NCBI RefSeq assembly: GCF_001690525.1
Contig: NZ_LZGT01000041.1
Span: 62,001-126,000, forward strand
Reading direction: 5' to 3'
Length of the DNA stretch: 64,000 nt
Source of the DNA: Gilliamella sp. App6-5
Lineage (GTDB): Bacteria; Pseudomonadota; Gammaproteobacteria; Enterobacterales; Orbaceae
Below the pieces are notes generated by a model. That model saw only the letters and a program-made list of their open reading frames with translations, was not told the DNA's origin and did not search any database. This document shows positions 17,312 to 29,518 of this stretch, in pieces. A program made the translations under genes and the position numbers. The number at the start of each line of letters is the position of its first letter. The stretch's first letter is position 1.

Positions 17312-18874
17312 ATGAACAAGCCAACATTAACGCAGCTAACCAAAACCATCGGGTATTATCCAGATCCGACTCAGGTGTTTTATCAATTATGTGATAGCAA
17401 ACCGGCAACATTGTTGCTTGAATCAGCCGAAATTGATAATAAGCAGGGAATTAAAAGTGTCATGATTGTCGATAGTGCGTTACGCATTTCGGCAATAAAT
17501 AATGAAGTCACGTTTACAGCATTGACCGCAAATGGTGAAAAGCTATTACCTTTATTGCAACAGTCTTTTTTAGACAAGCCAGTGAATGTACAAGTGGATG
17601 AACAAATACTTAAATTGGTTTTTCCGGCTATTGATAGCCTGCAAGATGAAGATTCGCGATTAAAGTCACTCTCAGTCTTTGATGCATTACGCACATTGTT
17701 AACTATTGTGAATATTCCTAAGCAATGCGGTCAAGATGCGGTTTTTGTTGGCGGGCTATTTTGTTATGACCTTGTTGCTGGTTTTGAAAATCTGCCTATT
17801 TTATCTTCCGATCGGCGGTGCCAAGATTTCTGTTTTTATTTGGCTGAAACCTTATTAGAAATAAATCATAAAGATCATGTGTCAATTTTAAAAGCAACAG
17901 CCTTTACATCAGATGAGCTAGAATTTGAACGCTTGACACGAAGATTAGCCGAGTTAGAGGCAACTTTAAATCAACCTATGAAAGCTATCCAAATGCAGTC
18001 GCTAGAAAATATCAAGGTCACTTGTGATAGAAGTGATGATGATTTCAATACGATTGTCAAAAAGATGCAAGATGCGATTCAGCAGGGGGAAATTTTTCAA
18101 GCGGTACCGTCAAGGCGTTTTGCGTTACCTTGTCCTAATCCGTTATCGGCTTATCGGGTATTAAAAAACAATAATCCAAGTCCTTATATGTTTTATATGC
18201 AAGATAGTGATTTTGTGTTATTTGGCGCATCGCCTGAAAGTGCACTTAAATACACTAAAGCAACCAATCAAGTTGAAATCTACCCCATTGCGGGCACTCG
18301 TCCACGTGGATTAACCGCCAATGGCGAAATTGATTTTGATTTAGATAGCCGCTTAGAGCTTGAAATGCGTACCGATAAAAAAGAATTGGCAGAGCACTTA
18401 ATGTTAGTGGATTTAGCGCGTAACGATTTAGCCCGTATTTGTAAACCCGGTACTCGTTACACCAAAGAGTTATTAAAAGTCGATCGTTACTCGTTTGTGA
18501 TGCATTTGGTTTCACGTGTGGTGGGGCAGTTACGTCTTGATTTAGATGCACTGCATGCTTATCAAGCTACTATGAATATGGGTACATTAACTGGTGCACC
18601 CAAGGTTCGTGCGATGCAATTAATTGCCGAATCGGAAAAAGTTAAACGGGGTAGCTATGGTGGCGCTGTTGGTTATTTTACCGCGAATGGTGATTTGGAT
18701 ACCTGTATTGTCATTCGTAGTGCTTATGTTGAAGATGGCATAGCAACAGTACAAGCAGGAGGGGGAGTGGTGTTAGATTCTGATCCACAATCCGAATCCG
18801 ATGAATCACGCAATAAAGCACGAGCCGTAGTTAGAGCTATCATGGCAGCACATAATGTAGAGGGTGTATTTTAA
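17312..18874 (+). CDS. trpE: Anthranilate synthase component I
   Basis: TrpE converts chorismate and ammonia to anthranilate and is feedback-inhibited by tryptophan. It has 520 residues, as in E. coli. The chorismate-binding core is evident: [110 protein letters not shown] and [16 protein letters not shown]. The N-terminal region holds an LLLESAE motif typical of the Trp-inhibition site. Its stop codon overlaps the trpGD start (TAATG), so the two are translationally coupled. Confidence 0.97.
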   Translation: MNKPTLTQLTKTIGYYPDPTQVFYQLCDSKPATLLLESAEIDNKQGIKSVMIVDSALRISAINNEVTFTALTANGEKLLPLLQQSFLDKPVNVQVDEQILKLVFPAIDSLQDEDSRLKSLSVFDALRTLLTIVNIPKQCGQDAVFVGGLFCYDLVAGFENLPILSSDRRCQDFCFYLAETLLEINHKDHVSILKATAFTSDELEFERLTRRLAELEATLNQPMKAIQMQSLENIKVTCDRSDDDFNTIVKKMQDAIQQGEIFQAVPSRRFALPCPNPLSAYRVLKNNNPSPYMFYMQDSDFVLFGASPESALKYTKATNQVEIYPIAGTRPRGLTANGEIDFDLDSRLELEMRTDKKELAEHLMLVDLARNDLARICKPGTRYTKELLKVDRYSFVMHLVSRVVGQLRLDLDALHAYQATMNMGTLTGAPKVRAMQLIAESEKVKRGSYGGAVGYFTANGDLDTCIVIRSAYVEDGIATVQAGGGVVLDSDPQSESDESRNKARAVVRAIMAAHNVEGVF

Positions 18875-20505
18875 TGGCTAATATCCTATTTATCGATAAT
18901 ATTGATTCCTTTACTTACAACTTGGTTGATCAATTACGTAATAGCAAGCATTGTGTAACTATTTATCGAAATACCATACCTGTTGATGTAATTATTGAAA
19001 AACTGTCACAAATGCAAAATCCTATTTTAATGTTATCGCCCGGTCCTGGCGCACCGAGCGAGGCTGGCTCTATGCCTGAATTGCTCAAACGCTTAAAAGG
19101 AAAATTACCTATTATTGGTATTTGCCTTGGTCATCAAGCCATTGTTGAATCCTACGGTGGAACAATTGTACCAGCCGGCGATATTTTGCATGGTAAAGCC
19201 TCGTTGATTGAACATGATGAACAAGCGATGTTTAAAGGATTACCGAATCCGCTACCAGTTGCGCGTTATCACTCTTTAAAAGGCGAAAACATCCCGAAAA
19301 TACTCACTATTAATGCGCTTTGCAATAATATTGTCATGGCAGTGCGTAATGATGAAGATCGCGTTTGTGGGTTTCAATTTCATCCCGAATCAATTCTAAC
19401 CATTCAAGGGGTAAAACTATTAGAGCAAACAATTGCGTGGGCACTGAATCCACCAGACAAAAAAGAACAACCAAAACAAGAAGCTATTGTTGACAAGCAA
19501 GAGTACAATATTCAACCTATTGTTAATAAATTATATTTAGGGCAAGTCCTTACACAAGAGGAAAGTAAAATACTGTTTAGTTTAATTATTCAAGGTAAGA
19601 TTGAACCAACAGTATTGGCTACCGCAATTATTAGTATGAAAGTTCGAGGTGAAAAACCGGATGAGATTGCTGGTGCTGCTCAAGCTTTACTTGAAAATGC
19701 TGACGCTTTTGACATTCCCGATTATGATTTTACCGATATTGTTGGCACCGGTGGCGATGGCACCAATAGCATTAATATCTCAACTGCCAGCGCCTTTGTG
19801 GCTGCAGCATTGGGTTATAAAGTGGCCAAACATGGTAATCGTGGTGTATCGAGTAAGTCAGGTTCTTCGGATGTGCTTTCTGCGTTAGGCATTAAATTAA
19901 ATATGTCGGCACAAGCTTCTCGTCAAGCATTAGATGAGCTTGGCGTGTGTTTTTTGTTTGCGCAGCAATATCATTCAGGCTTCCGTCATGCGGCGTCAGT
20001 TCGTCAGCAGTTAAAAACACGCACTATTTTTAATGTCCTTGGACCGTTGATTAATCCATCTCGGCCTAAACGTATTTTGCTTGGCGTGTATCATCTAGAT
20101 TTAATCAAGCCGATTGCCGAAACATTACAAATGCTTAACTATCAACATGCTTATGTGGTGCATGGTGCAGGCATGGATGAAGTCGCCATTCATGGCAAAA
20201 CTCACGTTGCTGAAGTGAAAAATGGCGGAATCCGTTATTTTACGCTTACACCGGACGATTTTGGGTTACCAACATTTAGCTTAAAAGATATTGAAGGCGG
20301 TACACCTGAGCAGAATCGTGATATGTTAATTGCTATTTTACAAGGTCACGGAAAGCCAGCACACCAATCAGCAATTGCCGCTAATGTTGCAATGTTAATG
20401 AGCTTGTTTGGCGAGTCAAATTTAAAACAAAATGCACAAAGGGCAATAGCTATGATGCGCAGTGGTAAAGCTTATGCGCTATTAAAACAATTAGCAGCAA
20501 GATAA
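18874..20505 (+). CDS. trpGD: Anthranilate synthase component II / anthranilate phosphoribosyltransferase fusion
   Basis: This 543-residue fusion carries an N-terminal class I glutamine amidotransferase ([25 protein letters not shown]; nucleophile Cys in GICLGHQA; catalytic His and Glu in [10 protein letters not shown]) that supplies ammonia to TrpE. The C-terminal phosphoribosyltransferase begins about residue 200 ([56 protein letters not shown]) and attaches phosphoribose to anthranilate. The same fusion occurs in E. coli. It overlaps trpE by one base and is followed after 15 bases, with AAGGAG, by trpCF. Confidence 0.97.
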   Translation: MANILFIDNIDSFTYNLVDQLRNSKHCVTIYRNTIPVDVIIEKLSQMQNPILMLSPGPGAPSEAGSMPELLKRLKGKLPIIGICLGHQAIVESYGGTIVPAGDILHGKASLIEHDEQAMFKGLPNPLPVARYHSLKGENIPKILTINALCNNIVMAVRNDEDRVCGFQFHPESILTIQGVKLLEQTIAWALNPPDKKEQPKQEAIVDKQEYNIQPIVNKLYLGQVLTQEESKILFSLIIQGKIEPTVLATAIISMKVRGEKPDEIAGAAQALLENADAFDIPDYDFTDIVGTGGDGTNSINISTASAFVAAALGYKVAKHGNRGVSSKSGSSDVLSALGIKLNMSAQASRQALDELGVCFLFAQQYHSGFRHAASVRQQLKTRTIFNVLGPLINPSRPKRILLGVYHLDLIKPIAETLQMLNYQHAYVVHGAGMDEVAIHGKTHVAEVKNGGIRYFTLTPDDFGLPTFSLKDIEGGTPEQNRDMLIAILQGHGKPAHQSAIAANVAMLMSLFGESNLKQNAQRAIAMMRSGKAYALLKQLAAR

Positions 20506-20520
20506 CAAAAGGAGAACAAC

Positions 20521-21903
20521 ATGGCAATTGCAGCCTTAGCAAAAAATGTTGAAATGGCAACCGTATTAAAAAAGATCATTGAAGATAAACAAATTTGGTT
20601 AACTGAGCAGCAGACAGCAAAGCCACTTGCACTGTTCAAATCAGTAATAACACCCAGTGATCGCCATTTTTATCAAGCGCTAAATCAACCTAAAACTGTC
20701 TTTATTTTAGAGTGTAAAAAAGCATCACCGTCAAAAGGATTAATCCGGGATGACTTTAATCCCGCTAGTATTGCTAAGGTTTATAAAAATTATGCTTCGG
20801 CTATTTCGGTGCTGACTGACGAAAAATATTTTCAAGGTAGTTTTGAATTTTTGCCAATCGTTCGCAATGAAGTGACACAACCGGTACTTTGTAAGGATTT
20901 TATTATCGATGAGTATCAGATCTATTTAGCCCGTTATTATCAAGCAGACGCAGTACTATTAATGCTATCTGTTTTGACGGATGATGAATATCGTCATCTA
21001 AGCAACATTGCTCATCAGCTCAATATGGGCATATTGACAGAAGCCAGTACTGAAAGCGAAGTTGAAAGAGCCATTCAACTGGGTGCAAAAGTAATCGGTA
21101 TTAATAATCGTAACTTAAGGGATCTGACGGTTGATCTAAATCGGGTAAAAACCTTATCTAAGTCAATTCCTGGCGATCGCATTATTATTAGTGAATCAGG
21201 TATTTATACGCATAGTCAGGTTAAAGATCTCAGTCATTACGCTAACGGGTTTTTAATTGGCAGTGCGTTAATGTCAGCACCCAATTTGACGTTGGCAATT
21301 CGCAAAGTGATGTTAGGTGAAAATAAAGTTTGTGGCTTAACACGTACTGAAGATGCAATCAATGCTTATCAAGCCGGTGCTGTCTATGGTGGTTTGATTT
21401 TTGTGACAAACTCAGCACGTTATATTCAGCCAATTAAAGCACGATCAGTGATTGCCTCAGCACCGCTGAATTGGGTTGGTGTTTTTCGAAATGAAGAAAT
21501 TGAAATCGTATGCCAAATAGCAAAACAGTTATCTTTATATGCCGTCCAACTACATGGTGATGAAGATGAAAACTACATCGGAACATTACGACAAGAATTA
21601 CCCGAAAATTGCCAAATTTGGAAAGCATTAAGTATTGGAAGCAACATCCCCAAACATGATAATCCATTAGTTTCACGTTACCTATTTGATAATGGGGCCG
21701 GTGGCACAGGTAAATGTTTTGATTGGACAATGCTTGCTGATCACAATTTAAATAATGTCATGTTAGCTGGTGGTATTAATCCACAAAATATAAAGGCAGC
21801 TTTAGCGACGGGTGTGGTGGGGGTTGATCTTAATTCAGGAGTTGAAGTTTCACCAGGAATTAAAGATAAACAAAAAATCCAAGCTGCATTTGAACAAATT
21901 TAA
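20521..21903 (+). CDS. trpCF: Indole-3-glycerol-phosphate synthase / phosphoribosylanthranilate isomerase fusion
   Basis: This 460-residue bifunctional enzyme catalyses the two steps between phosphoribosylanthranilate and indole-glycerol phosphate. The TrpC half (about residues 1-255) shows FILECKKASPSKGLIRDDFNP, VLTDEKYFQGSFEFL, VLCKDFIIDEYQIYLARYYQADAVLLM and IGINNRNLRDLTVDL. The TrpF half starts near VCGLTRTEDAINAYQAGAVYGGLIF and contains YAVQLHGDED, FDNGAGGTGKCFDWTML, MLAGGINPQNIKAAL and GVDLNSGVEVSPGIKD. The fusion matches the enterobacterial form. It lies between trpGD and trpB with short gaps. Confidence 0.97.
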   Translation: MAIAALAKNVEMATVLKKIIEDKQIWLTEQQTAKPLALFKSVITPSDRHFYQALNQPKTVFILECKKASPSKGLIRDDFNPASIAKVYKNYASAISVLTDEKYFQGSFEFLPIVRNEVTQPVLCKDFIIDEYQIYLARYYQADAVLLMLSVLTDDEYRHLSNIAHQLNMGILTEASTESEVERAIQLGAKVIGINNRNLRDLTVDLNRVKTLSKSIPGDRIIISESGIYTHSQVKDLSHYANGFLIGSALMSAPNLTLAIRKVMLGENKVCGLTRTEDAINAYQAGAVYGGLIFVTNSARYIQPIKARSVIASAPLNWVGVFRNEEIEIVCQIAKQLSLYAVQLHGDEDENYIGTLRQELPENCQIWKALSIGSNIPKHDNPLVSRYLFDNGAGGTGKCFDWTMLADHNLNNVMLAGGINPQNIKAALATGVVGVDLNSGVEVSPGIKDKQKIQAAFEQI

Positions 21904-21928
21904 TTTTTAATTTAAAAAAGGAATGGTA

Positions 21929-23122
21929 ATGTCTAAATTAAATCCTTACTTTGGCGAATTTGGTGGGCAATATGTCCCCCAAATATTAATGCCGGTACTT
22001 GAGCAACTCGAGGACGCCTTTATTTCGGCAATCAATGATCCTAACTTTCAAAAAGAATTTAACGATTTATTAGTCAACTATGCTGGCAGGCCAACCGCAT
22101 TAACTTTATGTAAAAATCTCACTGCAGGTACGAAAACCAAGCTTTATTTAAAACGAGAAGATTTGGTACACGGAGGCGCACATAAAACGAACCAAGTTTT
22201 AGGACAAGCCTTACTTGCAAAAAGAATGGGGAAAACCGAAATTATTGCTGAAACAGGGGCAGGGCAACATGGAGTTGCATCAGCTTTAGCGTGTGCATTA
22301 CTGGGTTTAAAATGCCGAATTTATATGGGTGCGAAAGATGTTAAGCGTCAGGCACCGAATGTGTTTAGAATGCGACTCATGGGGGCTACTGTGATCCCTG
22401 TGGAAACAGGTTCAGCGACGTTAAAAGATGCGTGCAACGAGGCATTACGTGATTGGTCTGGGAGTTATGAAAAAGCCCATTATATGCTTGGTACAGCAGC
22501 GGGCCCGCACCCTTTTCCAACCATTGTGCGTGAATTTCAGCAAATGATCAGCCGTGAGGCAAAACAGCAAATTCTTGCGAAAGAAGGGCGCTTGCCAGAT
22601 GCGGTGATTGCTTGTGTTGGCGGTGGTTCAAATGCTATTGGTATGTTTGCTAATTTCATTGATGATAAATCGGTTAGATTAATCGGTGTTGAGCCCGGTG
22701 GTCATGGTATCGAATCTGGTGAACATGGTGCTTCGCTTAAACATGGTCAATTAGGGATTTATTTTGGTATGAAATCGCCAATGATGCAAACAGATGAAGG
22801 GCAAATTGAAGAATCATATTCGATATCAGCAGGACTTGATTTTCCATCAGTTGGGCCACAGCATGCGTATTTAGATAGTATTGGTCGCGCCAATTATGTG
22901 TCCATTACCGATGATGAAGCGCTTGATGCCTTTAAAGCCTTATCGCGACATGAGGGCATTATCCCTGCGCTAGAATCATCACATGCATTAGCCTATGCCA
23001 TGAAAATGATTAAAGAAAACCCCAATAAAGAACAGCTATTAATCGTTAATCTATCGGGGCGTGGCGATAAAGATATTTTCACCGTTTATGATATTTTAAA
23101 AGCAAAAGGAGAAGTCGAATGA
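21929..23122 (+). CDS. trpB: Tryptophan synthase beta chain
   Basis: TrpB condenses indole with serine using pyridoxal phosphate. The start at 21929 ([18 protein letters not shown]) matches the family N-terminus and has AAGGA at proper spacing; an in-frame ATG six bases earlier abuts that AAGGA and is less likely. The PLP lysine is Lys86 in HGGAHKTNQ. The phosphate-binding loop is [12 protein letters not shown], and the family blocks [10 protein letters not shown] and YEGRKA-type [10 protein letters not shown] are present. The 397 residues equal the E. coli length. It overlaps trpA by four bases (ATGA). Confidence 0.97.
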   Translation: MSKLNPYFGEFGGQYVPQILMPVLEQLEDAFISAINDPNFQKEFNDLLVNYAGRPTALTLCKNLTAGTKTKLYLKREDLVHGGAHKTNQVLGQALLAKRMGKTEIIAETGAGQHGVASALACALLGLKCRIYMGAKDVKRQAPNVFRMRLMGATVIPVETGSATLKDACNEALRDWSGSYEKAHYMLGTAAGPHPFPTIVREFQQMISREAKQQILAKEGRLPDAVIACVGGGSNAIGMFANFIDDKSVRLIGVEPGGHGIESGEHGASLKHGQLGIYFGMKSPMMQTDEGQIEESYSISAGLDFPSVGPQHAYLDSIGRANYVSITDDEALDAFKALSRHEGIIPALESSHALAYAMKMIKENPNKEQLLIVNLSGRGDKDIFTVYDILKAKGEVE

Positions 23123-23925
23123 ACCGTTATCAAGAACTGTTTGCCACATTAACAGCTGAAAAACGTGGCGCTTTTGTTCCTTTTGTACCAGTTGGCGATC
23201 CAACGCCAGAACAGTCGTTTAAAATCATCCAAACTTTGATTGAGTCGGGCGCCGATGCGTTAGAGTTAGGCATTCCATTTTCAGACCCGATGGCCGATGG
23301 TCCAACCATCCAAAATGCCAATATTCGTGCATTCAAAGGTGGAATAACCGTTGAAAAGTGTTTTGAGATTCTAACTAATGTGAGAGCGCAATATGCTAAT
23401 ATCCCAATAGGGTTACTTATTTATGCAAATTTAGTTTTCAAAAATGGTATCGACAATTTTTATGCCAAGTGTGCCAAAGCGGGAGTCGATTCGGTATTGA
23501 TTGCCGATTTACCTGTTGAATATGCAAAAGAATTTACAAAGTCTGCTGGAAAATACAATATAGCGCCAATTTTTATTTGTCCACCTAATGCTGATGATGA
23601 AGTCATTAAAAATATTGCTAAGCATGGTAAAGGTTATACCTATTTGGTCTCACGTGCAGGTGTTACTGGTGCTGAAAATCGCGCGAATAAACCACTTACT
23701 CATTTGTTAAAAAAATTAATTGCGTTTGGAGCGCCTCCGGCTTTACAAGGGTTTGGTATTTCCGAGCCAACTCAAGTTAGCGAAGCGATTAAATCAGGTG
23801 CGGCAGGGGCAATTAGCGGATCAGCAACGGTTAAAATTATTGAGAAAAACCTTGATAATCCTGAGCAAATGATTAACCAATTAGCCAATTTTGTCCAAAT
23901 AATGAAAAAAGCAACTAGCAAGTAA
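23119..23925 (+). CDS. trpA: Tryptophan synthase alpha chain
   Basis: TrpA cleaves indole-3-glycerol phosphate and channels indole to TrpB. The 268-residue TIM barrel has catalytic Glu49 and Asp60 in [18 protein letters not shown], and the family motifs [65 protein letters not shown] and [10 protein letters not shown]. It is the last gene of the operon; a hairpin without a U-tract follows. Confidence 0.97.
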   Translation: MNRYQELFATLTAEKRGAFVPFVPVGDPTPEQSFKIIQTLIESGADALELGIPFSDPMADGPTIQNANIRAFKGGITVEKCFEILTNVRAQYANIPIGLLIYANLVFKNGIDNFYAKCAKAGVDSVLIADLPVEYAKEFTKSAGKYNIAPIFICPPNADDEVIKNIAKHGKGYTYLVSRAGVTGAENRANKPLTHLLKKLIAFGAPPALQGFGISEPTQVSEAIKSGAAGAISGSATVKIIEKNLDNPEQMINQLANFVQIMKKATSK

Positions 23926-23944
23926 TTGATCGCAAAAAGTAATG

Positions 23945-23981
23945 GGCGCAATGATTGACTTGAAAAACGAATTATTGTGCC
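23945..23981 (+). other. Stem-loop after the trp operon
   Basis: GGCGCAAT (23945-23952) can pair with ATTGTGCC (23974-23981), one G-U included, around a 21-base loop. It lies 20 bases after trpA. No U-tract follows, so it may mark a Rho-dependent end. The remaining bases before the tRNA promoter show nothing else. Confidence 0.35.
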
Positions 23982-24090
23982 AATATTAGTTAATCAGTTA
24001 TGTTTAATTTAATTGGTGTGCACATTAAAATTGACGTGTAGCATATTTTTAATAACTTTAAGTTTATTGATAAAACCATGTGATTTGCGG

Positions 24091-24118
24091 TTGCATTTTA
24101 TTGAAAATGCCGTATAAT
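24091..24118 (+). promoter_or_regulatory. Sigma-70 promoter of the initiator tRNA / rimP-nusA-infB operon
   Basis: TTGCAT (24091-24096) and TATAAT (24113-24118) are separated by 16 bases and lie 14 bases before the mature tRNA 5' end. Confidence 0.8.
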
Positions 24119-24132
24119 TCTCATCCATCTAT

Positions 24133-24209
<77 letters not shown>

Positions 24210-24299
24210 CTTAAATTTTCATTCATAAACCAATCTATCCTGTTATTGTCTGAAAGTTCGGATAAAGTGGCTTCATTATAGTTAGTTTTTGAATGTAAG

Positions 24300-24322
24300 C
24301 CTCGCATGTCGAGGTTTTTTTT
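24300..24322 (+). terminator. Terminator between the initiator tRNA and rimP
   Basis: A 5-bp stem CCTCG/CGAGG with loop CATGT is followed by eight T residues. Read-through is presumably needed for the downstream operon, so this may act as a regulated terminator. Confidence 0.75.
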
Positions 24323-24359
24323 CGTGTAGTGATTTAAGCGTAAGTTTAAAAAGAATGTT

Positions 24360-24379
24360 GGGCTTTATGCCCTTTTTTA
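24360..24379 (+). terminator. Second terminator/attenuator in the rimP leader
   Basis: GGGC/GCCC with loop TTTAT, followed by TTTTTTATTTT, ends 22 bases before the rimP start. Two successive terminators in the leader resemble the arrangement upstream of E. coli nusA, where NusA regulates its own operon. Confidence 0.65.
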
Positions 24380-24400
24380 TTTTCTGCTGTGGAGGTTTGT

Positions 24401-24862
24401 TTGGCTAATATAGAACAGCAATTGACTGATATCATTCAAGAGCCAGTGAATGCACTAGGTTTTGAGTTAGTTGGCGTTGAATACATTCGTGGCCGTTATC
24501 CCGTGTTACGAGTTTATATTGATAGTGAAAATGGTATAACTGTTGATGATTGTGCTGATGTAAGCCGCCAAATCAGTGCGGTGCTTGATGTCGAAGACCC
24601 TATCAAAGATGCTTACAATCTTGAAGTTTCATCGCCTGGCATGGATAGGCCTTTGTTTACGCTTGAACACTATCAACGTTTTATTGGTGAAGAAGTCGCA
24701 ATTAGTTTACGTATTCCTGTTGCTAACCGGCGCAAGTGGAAAGGGCGAATTAAGTCTATCGATAGTGAGATGATTACATTAACTGTGGATGATAGTGATG
24801 AAGTGTTTGCTTTTAGTAATATCCAAAAAGCGAATATAGTACCTAATTTTAACCTTAAATAG
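24401..24862 (+). CDS. rimP: Ribosome maturation factor RimP
   Basis: RimP assists 30S subunit assembly. I choose the TTG at 24401 ([19 protein letters not shown]) because GGAGG ends five bases before it. The frame is open to a GTG at 24389, but that codon overlaps the ribosome site. Family blocks are [78 protein letters not shown] and [13 protein letters not shown]. The 153-residue product is close to E. coli RimP. Spacing to nusA is 16 bases, in the same operon. Confidence 0.95.
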   Translation: MANIEQQLTDIIQEPVNALGFELVGVEYIRGRYPVLRVYIDSENGITVDDCADVSRQISAVLDVEDPIKDAYNLEVSSPGMDRPLFTLEHYQRFIGEEVAISLRIPVANRRKWKGRIKSIDSEMITLTVDDSDEVFAFSNIQKANIVPNFNLK

Positions 24863-24878
24863 AGTACGGGTATAAAGG

Positions 24879-26354
24879 ATGAATAAAGAAATTTTAGCTG
24901 TTGTTGAAGCGGTATCAAACGAAAAAGCGCTTACGCGCGATAAAATTTTCGAAGCATTAGAAACCGCATTAGCAACGGCCACTAAAAAGAAACATGCTGT
25001 TGATATTGATGTTATAGTAAAAATTGACCATAAAACAGGGGATTATGACACTTTCCGCCGTTGGCTTGTTGTTGATGAAGTTACGCAACCAACTAAAGAA
25101 ATGACATTAGACGCTGCACAATACGAAGACTCATCAGTACAACTTGGCGATTACGTTGAAGAGCAAATTGAATCCGTTGCTTTTGACCGTATAACCACAC
25201 AAACGGCAAAACAAGTTATCGTACAAAAGGTACGGGAAGCTGAGCGTGCAATGATCATTGACATGTTTAGAAGTCGTATTGGTGATATTGTGACAGGTAT
25301 TGTCAAAAAAACCAATCGTGACAGCGTGATTCTTGACTTAGGTAACAATGCGGATGCCATGATGTCACGCCATGATATGCTGCCGCGCGAAAACTTCCGC
25401 ATTGGCGATCGCGTTCGCGGTATTTTATATCTAGTTGAACAAAACAATAAACCTGCACAACTTTGTATTAGCCGGTCAAATCCTGAAATGATGGAAGAAC
25501 TATTCCGCATTGAAGTGCCCGAAATTGGCGAAGAGATGATTGATATCAAAGGTGTGGCTCGTGATCCGGGTTCACGTGCTAAAATCGCCGTTAGCAGTAA
25601 TGACCGTCGTATTGATCCTGTTGGTGCATGTGTTGGTATGCGAGGTGCGCGTGTACAAGCCGTATCGAATGAATTTGGTGGTGAGCGTATTGATATTGTT
25701 TTATGGGATGATAATCCTGCTCAATATGTGATTAATGCCATGGCGCCAGCCGATGTTGTTTCCATCGTTGTTGATGAAGATAAACATACTATGGATGTTG
25801 CAGTCAATGCCGAAACCTTACCACAAGCTATTGGTCGAAACGGTCAAAATATCCGTTTAGCATCACAACTTACTGGTTGGACATTAAATGTGATGAGTAC
25901 CGAAGATTTGCAAGAAAAACACCATGCAGAATCTTTTGCGGCAATCAATAATCTAATTAAACATCTTGATATTGATGAAGGACTTGCACAGTTATTAGTT
26001 GAAGAAGGCTTTACCTCACTTGAGGAACTTGCCTATGTGCCAGTTGACGAATTACTTGAAATTGAAGAACTGGATGAAGATTTGGTTCAAGCTTTAAGAA
26101 GTCGAGCAAAAGATGCATTAACCACAATGGCTCTAGCAAATAGTGGCGATAAACAACCTGCTCAAGATTTACTTGATTTGCCAGGTATGACACAAGAGTT
26201 AGCCTATCAATTTGTGCAACATGACATCATTACTTTGGAAGATTTAGCTGAACAAGGTACCGAGGATCTAAACGATATTGAAGGCTTAACAAGCGAACAA
26301 GCTGGCGATTTTATTATGGCTGCACGTAATATTTGTTGGTTTGCAGATGAATAA
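24879..26354 (+). CDS. nusA: Transcription termination/antitermination factor NusA
   Basis: NusA binds RNA polymerase and modulates pausing, termination and antitermination. The 491-residue protein has the N-terminal polymerase-binding domain ([18 protein letters not shown]), S1 ([21 protein letters not shown]), KH1/KH2 ([74 protein letters not shown]) and the two C-terminal acidic repeats typical of gammaproteobacteria ([38 protein letters not shown]), ending [10 protein letters not shown]. It is collinear with the 495-residue E. coli protein. Confidence 0.97.
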   Translation: MNKEILAVVEAVSNEKALTRDKIFEALETALATATKKKHAVDIDVIVKIDHKTGDYDTFRRWLVVDEVTQPTKEMTLDAAQYEDSSVQLGDYVEEQIESVAFDRITTQTAKQVIVQKVREAERAMIIDMFRSRIGDIVTGIVKKTNRDSVILDLGNNADAMMSRHDMLPRENFRIGDRVRGILYLVEQNNKPAQLCISRSNPEMMEELFRIEVPEIGEEMIDIKGVARDPGSRAKIAVSSNDRRIDPVGACVGMRGARVQAVSNEFGGERIDIVLWDDNPAQYVINAMAPADVVSIVVDEDKHTMDVAVNAETLPQAIGRNGQNIRLASQLTGWTLNVMSTEDLQEKHHAESFAAINNLIKHLDIDEGLAQLLVEEGFTSLEELAYVPVDELLEIEELDEDLVQALRSRAKDALTTMALANSGDKQPAQDLLDLPGMTQELAYQFVQHDIITLEDLAEQGTEDLNDIEGLTSEQAGDFIMAARNICWFADE

Positions 26355-26371
26355 TTGAGGAAAAGTAATAC

Positions 26372-29008
26372 ATGACCAAAGTATCAATCGAAACACTGGC
26401 TCAAGAGATAAACACTCCAGTGCAAACACTTTTGCAACAGTTTGCCGATGCAGGTATGAAGAAAACCGCATCTGATACTGTTACACAAAAGGAAAAAGAA
26501 GCTTTGCTTGCTCACTTAAAACCTCAGCAAGGCCCAACAAAGTTAACATTGCAACGTAAAACGCACTCAACCTTGAATGTGTCAAGCGGTGGTGGCAAAA
26601 GCAAAGAAATTAAAGTAGAAGTTCGTAAAAAACGAACTTTTGTTAAACGTGATCCAGCCGAAATTGCTGCTGAACAAGAAAAAGCACGCCTTGAAGCAGA
26701 GCAAAAAGCGAAAGAAGAAGCCGAATTAAAAGCGCGTAAAGAAGCTGAAGAACAAGAAAAGAAAGAGGCGCAAGAAGTCAAAAAACGTGCTCAAGAAGAA
26801 AAAGCGAAAGCAGCGCAAGAACATTCAGCGAATCCTAAAGTGAAAAAAGCGCAAGAGGAAAAAGCACGATTAGAAGCTGAAGCGAACGAAATTAAACGTA
26901 AAGCTGAAGAAGAAAGTCGCCGAAAATTAGAGGAAGATGCTAAACGTATGGCTGAGGAAGCGCGTAAACTAGCAGAACAATATAATGAGGCTGATGATAG
27001 TGATCATACCGAAGATGAAGATTATCATGTGACAACCTCTAAATATGCGAGAGCCGCAGAAGACGATACCGATCGTGAAGTTGAAAGTGCGCGAGGGCGA
27101 GGTCGTAGTGGTAAACAGACTAAGCAGAAAAAAGGCAGCAAACTATCGGAAGGCAAAGCAGAACGAGAAGAAGCTCGGGCTGCGACACGTGGTGGTCATA
27201 AAAAGAAAGGTAAAAGTACCTTACAACAGGGCTTTAATAAACCTGTACAAGCAGTTAACCGCGATGTGGTTATTGGCGAGACTATTACTGTTGCCGAATT
27301 GGCTAATAAAATGGCGGTAAAAGGTTCTGAAGTCATCAAAACCATGATGAAAATGGGCGCAATGGCAACTATTAATCAGGTTATCGATCAAGAAACAGCG
27401 CAACTTGTTGCTGAAGAGATGGGGCATAAAGTGGTGCTTCGCCGTGAAAATGAGCTAGAAGAATCTCTTATGAGCGATCGTGATACTGGTGCTGAAAAAG
27501 TTGCACGCGCGCCAGTTGTCACCATTATGGGGCACGTTGACCATGGTAAAACCTCATTACTTGATTATATTCGTAAAGCAAAAGTGGCTTCTGGTGAAGC
27601 GGGTGGAATTACACAACATATCGGTGCTTATCATGTGAAGACTCCAAGTGGAGAAATAACTTTCTTAGATACCCCTGGTCATGCAGCATTTACTTCTATG
27701 CGTGCACGTGGTGCTAAAGCAACTGATATTGTAGTACTTGTTGTTGCAGCGGATGATGGCGTAATGCCACAAACCATTGAAGCGATTCAACATGCTAAAG
27801 CGGCAAATGTGCCAATGGTGGTTGCAGTAAACAAAATTGATAAACCCGAAGCGGATCCTGAGCGCGTAAAAGGTGAACTTGCGCAATATGGCGTAATGTC
27901 AGAGGACTGGGGCGGCGATACTCAGTTTGTTCATGTGTCTGCTAAAGCAGGTACTGGTATTGATCAACTACTTGAAGCCATCTTACTACAAGCTGAAGTG
28001 CTTGAATTAACTGCATACGAAACAGGTATGGCAAGTGGTGTTGTGATTGAATCATTCCTTGATAAAGGTCGTGGTTCTGTGGCAACGGTACTAGTTCAAT
28101 CAGGAACTTTACGTAAAGGCGATATCGTTCTTTGTGGATTTGAATATGGGCGAATTCGGGCAATGCGTAATGAACTAGGCAAAGAAGTGACAGAAGCGGG
28201 TCCTTCTATACCAGTTGAGATCCTTGGTTTATCGGGTGTGCCATCAGCAGGTGACGAAGCCACCGTTGTGCGTGATGAAAAGAAAGCACGTGAAGTTGCC
28301 CTTTATCGACAAGGTAAATTCCGTGATGTGAAATTAGCACGTCAACAAAAAGCGAAACTTGAAAACATGTTTACCAATATGACAGAAGGCGATGTTTCTG
28401 AGCTTAATATTGTATTAAAAGCAGATGTTCAAGGTTCTACTGAAGCGATCTCTGATTCATTACTTAAACTATCAACTGATGAAGTTAAAGTTAAAATTAT
28501 CGGATCAGGTGTGGGTGGTATCACTGAAACCGATGCATCACTGGCTGCAGCATCAAATGCGATTATTTTAGGCTTTAATGTTCGTGCCGATGCGTCAGCG
28601 CGTAAAGTAATTGAATCAGAAAACTTAGATCTTCGTTACTATTCAGTAATTTATGATCTGATTGACGAAGTTAAACAAGCCATGAGCGGTATGCTTGCAC
28701 CAGAATACAAACAAGAAATTATTGGTCTTGCTGAAGTGCGTGATGTATTTAAATCACCTAAATTTGGTGCAATTGCCGGTTGTATGGTAACCGAAGGTGT
28801 GGTTAAACGTCACAACCCAATTCGTGTTCTACGTGATAACGTGGTTATCTATGAAGGTGAACTCGAATCATTACGTCGCTTTAAAGATGATGTTAACGAA
28901 GTGCGTAACGGAACCGAATGTGGTATTGGTGTGCGTAACTACAACGATGTTCGTGTTGGCGATACGATTGAAGTCTTTGAAACTATCGAAATCAAACGTA
29001 CGATCTAA
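26372..29008 (+). CDS. infB: Translation initiation factor IF-2
   Basis: IF-2 is the GTPase that brings initiator tRNA to the ribosome, which fits the initiator tRNA gene heading this operon. The 878-residue protein has an N-terminal IF2N domain ([23 protein letters not shown]), a long Lys/Glu/Ala-rich helical stretch (about residues 90-200), a second IF2N domain ([27 protein letters not shown]), the G domain ([21 protein letters not shown]) and C-terminal domains ending [17 protein letters not shown]. It is 17 bases after nusA. Confidence 0.97.
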   Translation: MTKVSIETLAQEINTPVQTLLQQFADAGMKKTASDTVTQKEKEALLAHLKPQQGPTKLTLQRKTHSTLNVSSGGGKSKEIKVEVRKKRTFVKRDPAEIAAEQEKARLEAEQKAKEEAELKARKEAEEQEKKEAQEVKKRAQEEKAKAAQEHSANPKVKKAQEEKARLEAEANEIKRKAEEESRRKLEEDAKRMAEEARKLAEQYNEADDSDHTEDEDYHVTTSKYARAAEDDTDREVESARGRGRSGKQTKQKKGSKLSEGKAEREEARAATRGGHKKKGKSTLQQGFNKPVQAVNRDVVIGETITVAELANKMAVKGSEVIKTMMKMGAMATINQVIDQETAQLVAEEMGHKVVLRRENELEESLMSDRDTGAEKVARAPVVTIMGHVDHGKTSLLDYIRKAKVASGEAGGITQHIGAYHVKTPSGEITFLDTPGHAAFTSMRARGAKATDIVVLVVAADDGVMPQTIEAIQHAKAANVPMVVAVNKIDKPEADPERVKGELAQYGVMSEDWGGDTQFVHVSAKAGTGIDQLLEAILLQAEVLELTAYETGMASGVVIESFLDKGRGSVATVLVQSGTLRKGDIVLCGFEYGRIRAMRNELGKEVTEAGPSIPVEILGLSGVPSAGDEATVVRDEKKAREVALYRQGKFRDVKLARQQKAKLENMFTNMTEGDVSELNIVLKADVQGSTEAISDSLLKLSTDEVKVKIIGSGVGGITETDASLAAASNAIILGFNVRADASARKVIESENLDLRYYSVIYDLIDEVKQAMSGMLAPEYKQEIIGLAEVRDVFKSPKFGAIAGCMVTEGVVKRHNPIRVLRDNVVIYEGELESLRRFKDDVNEVRNGTECGIGVRNYNDVRVGDTIEVFETIEIKRTI

Positions 29009-29028
29009 TTACAACGTATTAATGTTAT

Positions 29029-29049
29029 AAGCAAGGTTTAGCCTTGCTT
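29029..29049 (+). other. Stem-loop between infB and rbfA
   Basis: AAGCAAGG/CCTTGCTT with loop TTTAG lies 20 bases after infB and is followed by ATTCATTTTTTAAGG, where the ribosome site of rbfA begins. It is terminator-like and may reduce rbfA-truB expression relative to infB. Confidence 0.6.
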
Positions 29050-29073
29050 ATTCATTTTTTAAGGAAAATAGAT

Positions 29074-29451
29074 ATGGCAAAAGCATTTAATCGTTCATCT
29101 CGAGTTGGGCATGAATTACAAAAAGAAATTGCAATTATCTTACAACGAGAAATCAAAGATCCTCGTCTTGGCATGGTAACCGTTTCGGGCGTTGATATCT
29201 CGCGCGATCTTTCGTATGCCAAGGTTTTTGTGACTTTTTTAAATGACGATGATCCACAAGTGATTGAACAAGGTTTAGCGGTACTTAATGACGCTAAAGG
29301 CTATATTCGCACTTTGATTGGCAAAGCGATGCGTTTGCGAATCATTCCTGAGATCAAATTCTTTTACGATGAGTCGCTTGTTAAAGGTATGCAAATGTCG
29401 AGCTTGGTGGCGGATGTTATCAAGCATGATAACGAGCATCATAAAGATTAA
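29074..29451 (+). CDS. rbfA: Ribosome-binding factor A
   Basis: RbfA is a cold-shock 30S maturation factor with a type II KH-like fold. The start at 29074 ([20 protein letters not shown]) follows AAGGAA at good spacing and matches the family N-terminus; the frame is open 30 bases upstream but without a ribosome site. The conserved blocks are [61 protein letters not shown]. The product is 125 residues. It is followed by repeat copy B and truB. Confidence 0.95.
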   Translation: MAKAFNRSSRVGHELQKEIAIILQREIKDPRLGMVTVSGVDISRDLSYAKVFVTFLNDDDPQVIEQGLAVLNDAKGYIRTLIGKAMRLRIIPEIKFFYDESLVKGMQMSSLVADVIKHDNEHHKD

Positions 29452-29473
29452 TATTAAAAAAATAGTCCTGAAT

Positions 29474-29515
29474 TTTGTCAAAAAGTTTCAGGTAACTATA
29501 CGTTTCAGTATAAAA
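29474..29515 (+). repeat. 42-nt intergenic repeat, copy B
   Basis: TTTGTCAAAAAGTTTCAGG, then TAACTATACG, then TTTCAGTATAAAA, ending three bases before the truB ATG. It matches copies A and C over almost its whole length. An upstream CCTGAA (29468-29473) can pair with its internal TTCAGG. Because it sits directly before truB, it may cover or provide part of the truB leader. Confidence 0.75.
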
Positions 29516-29518
29516 TAA

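Noticed and set aside
17142-17411. 89-codon minus-strand frame over the trp leader
   Set aside because: It lies antisense to the trp promoter, leader peptide and attenuator and has no features of its own.
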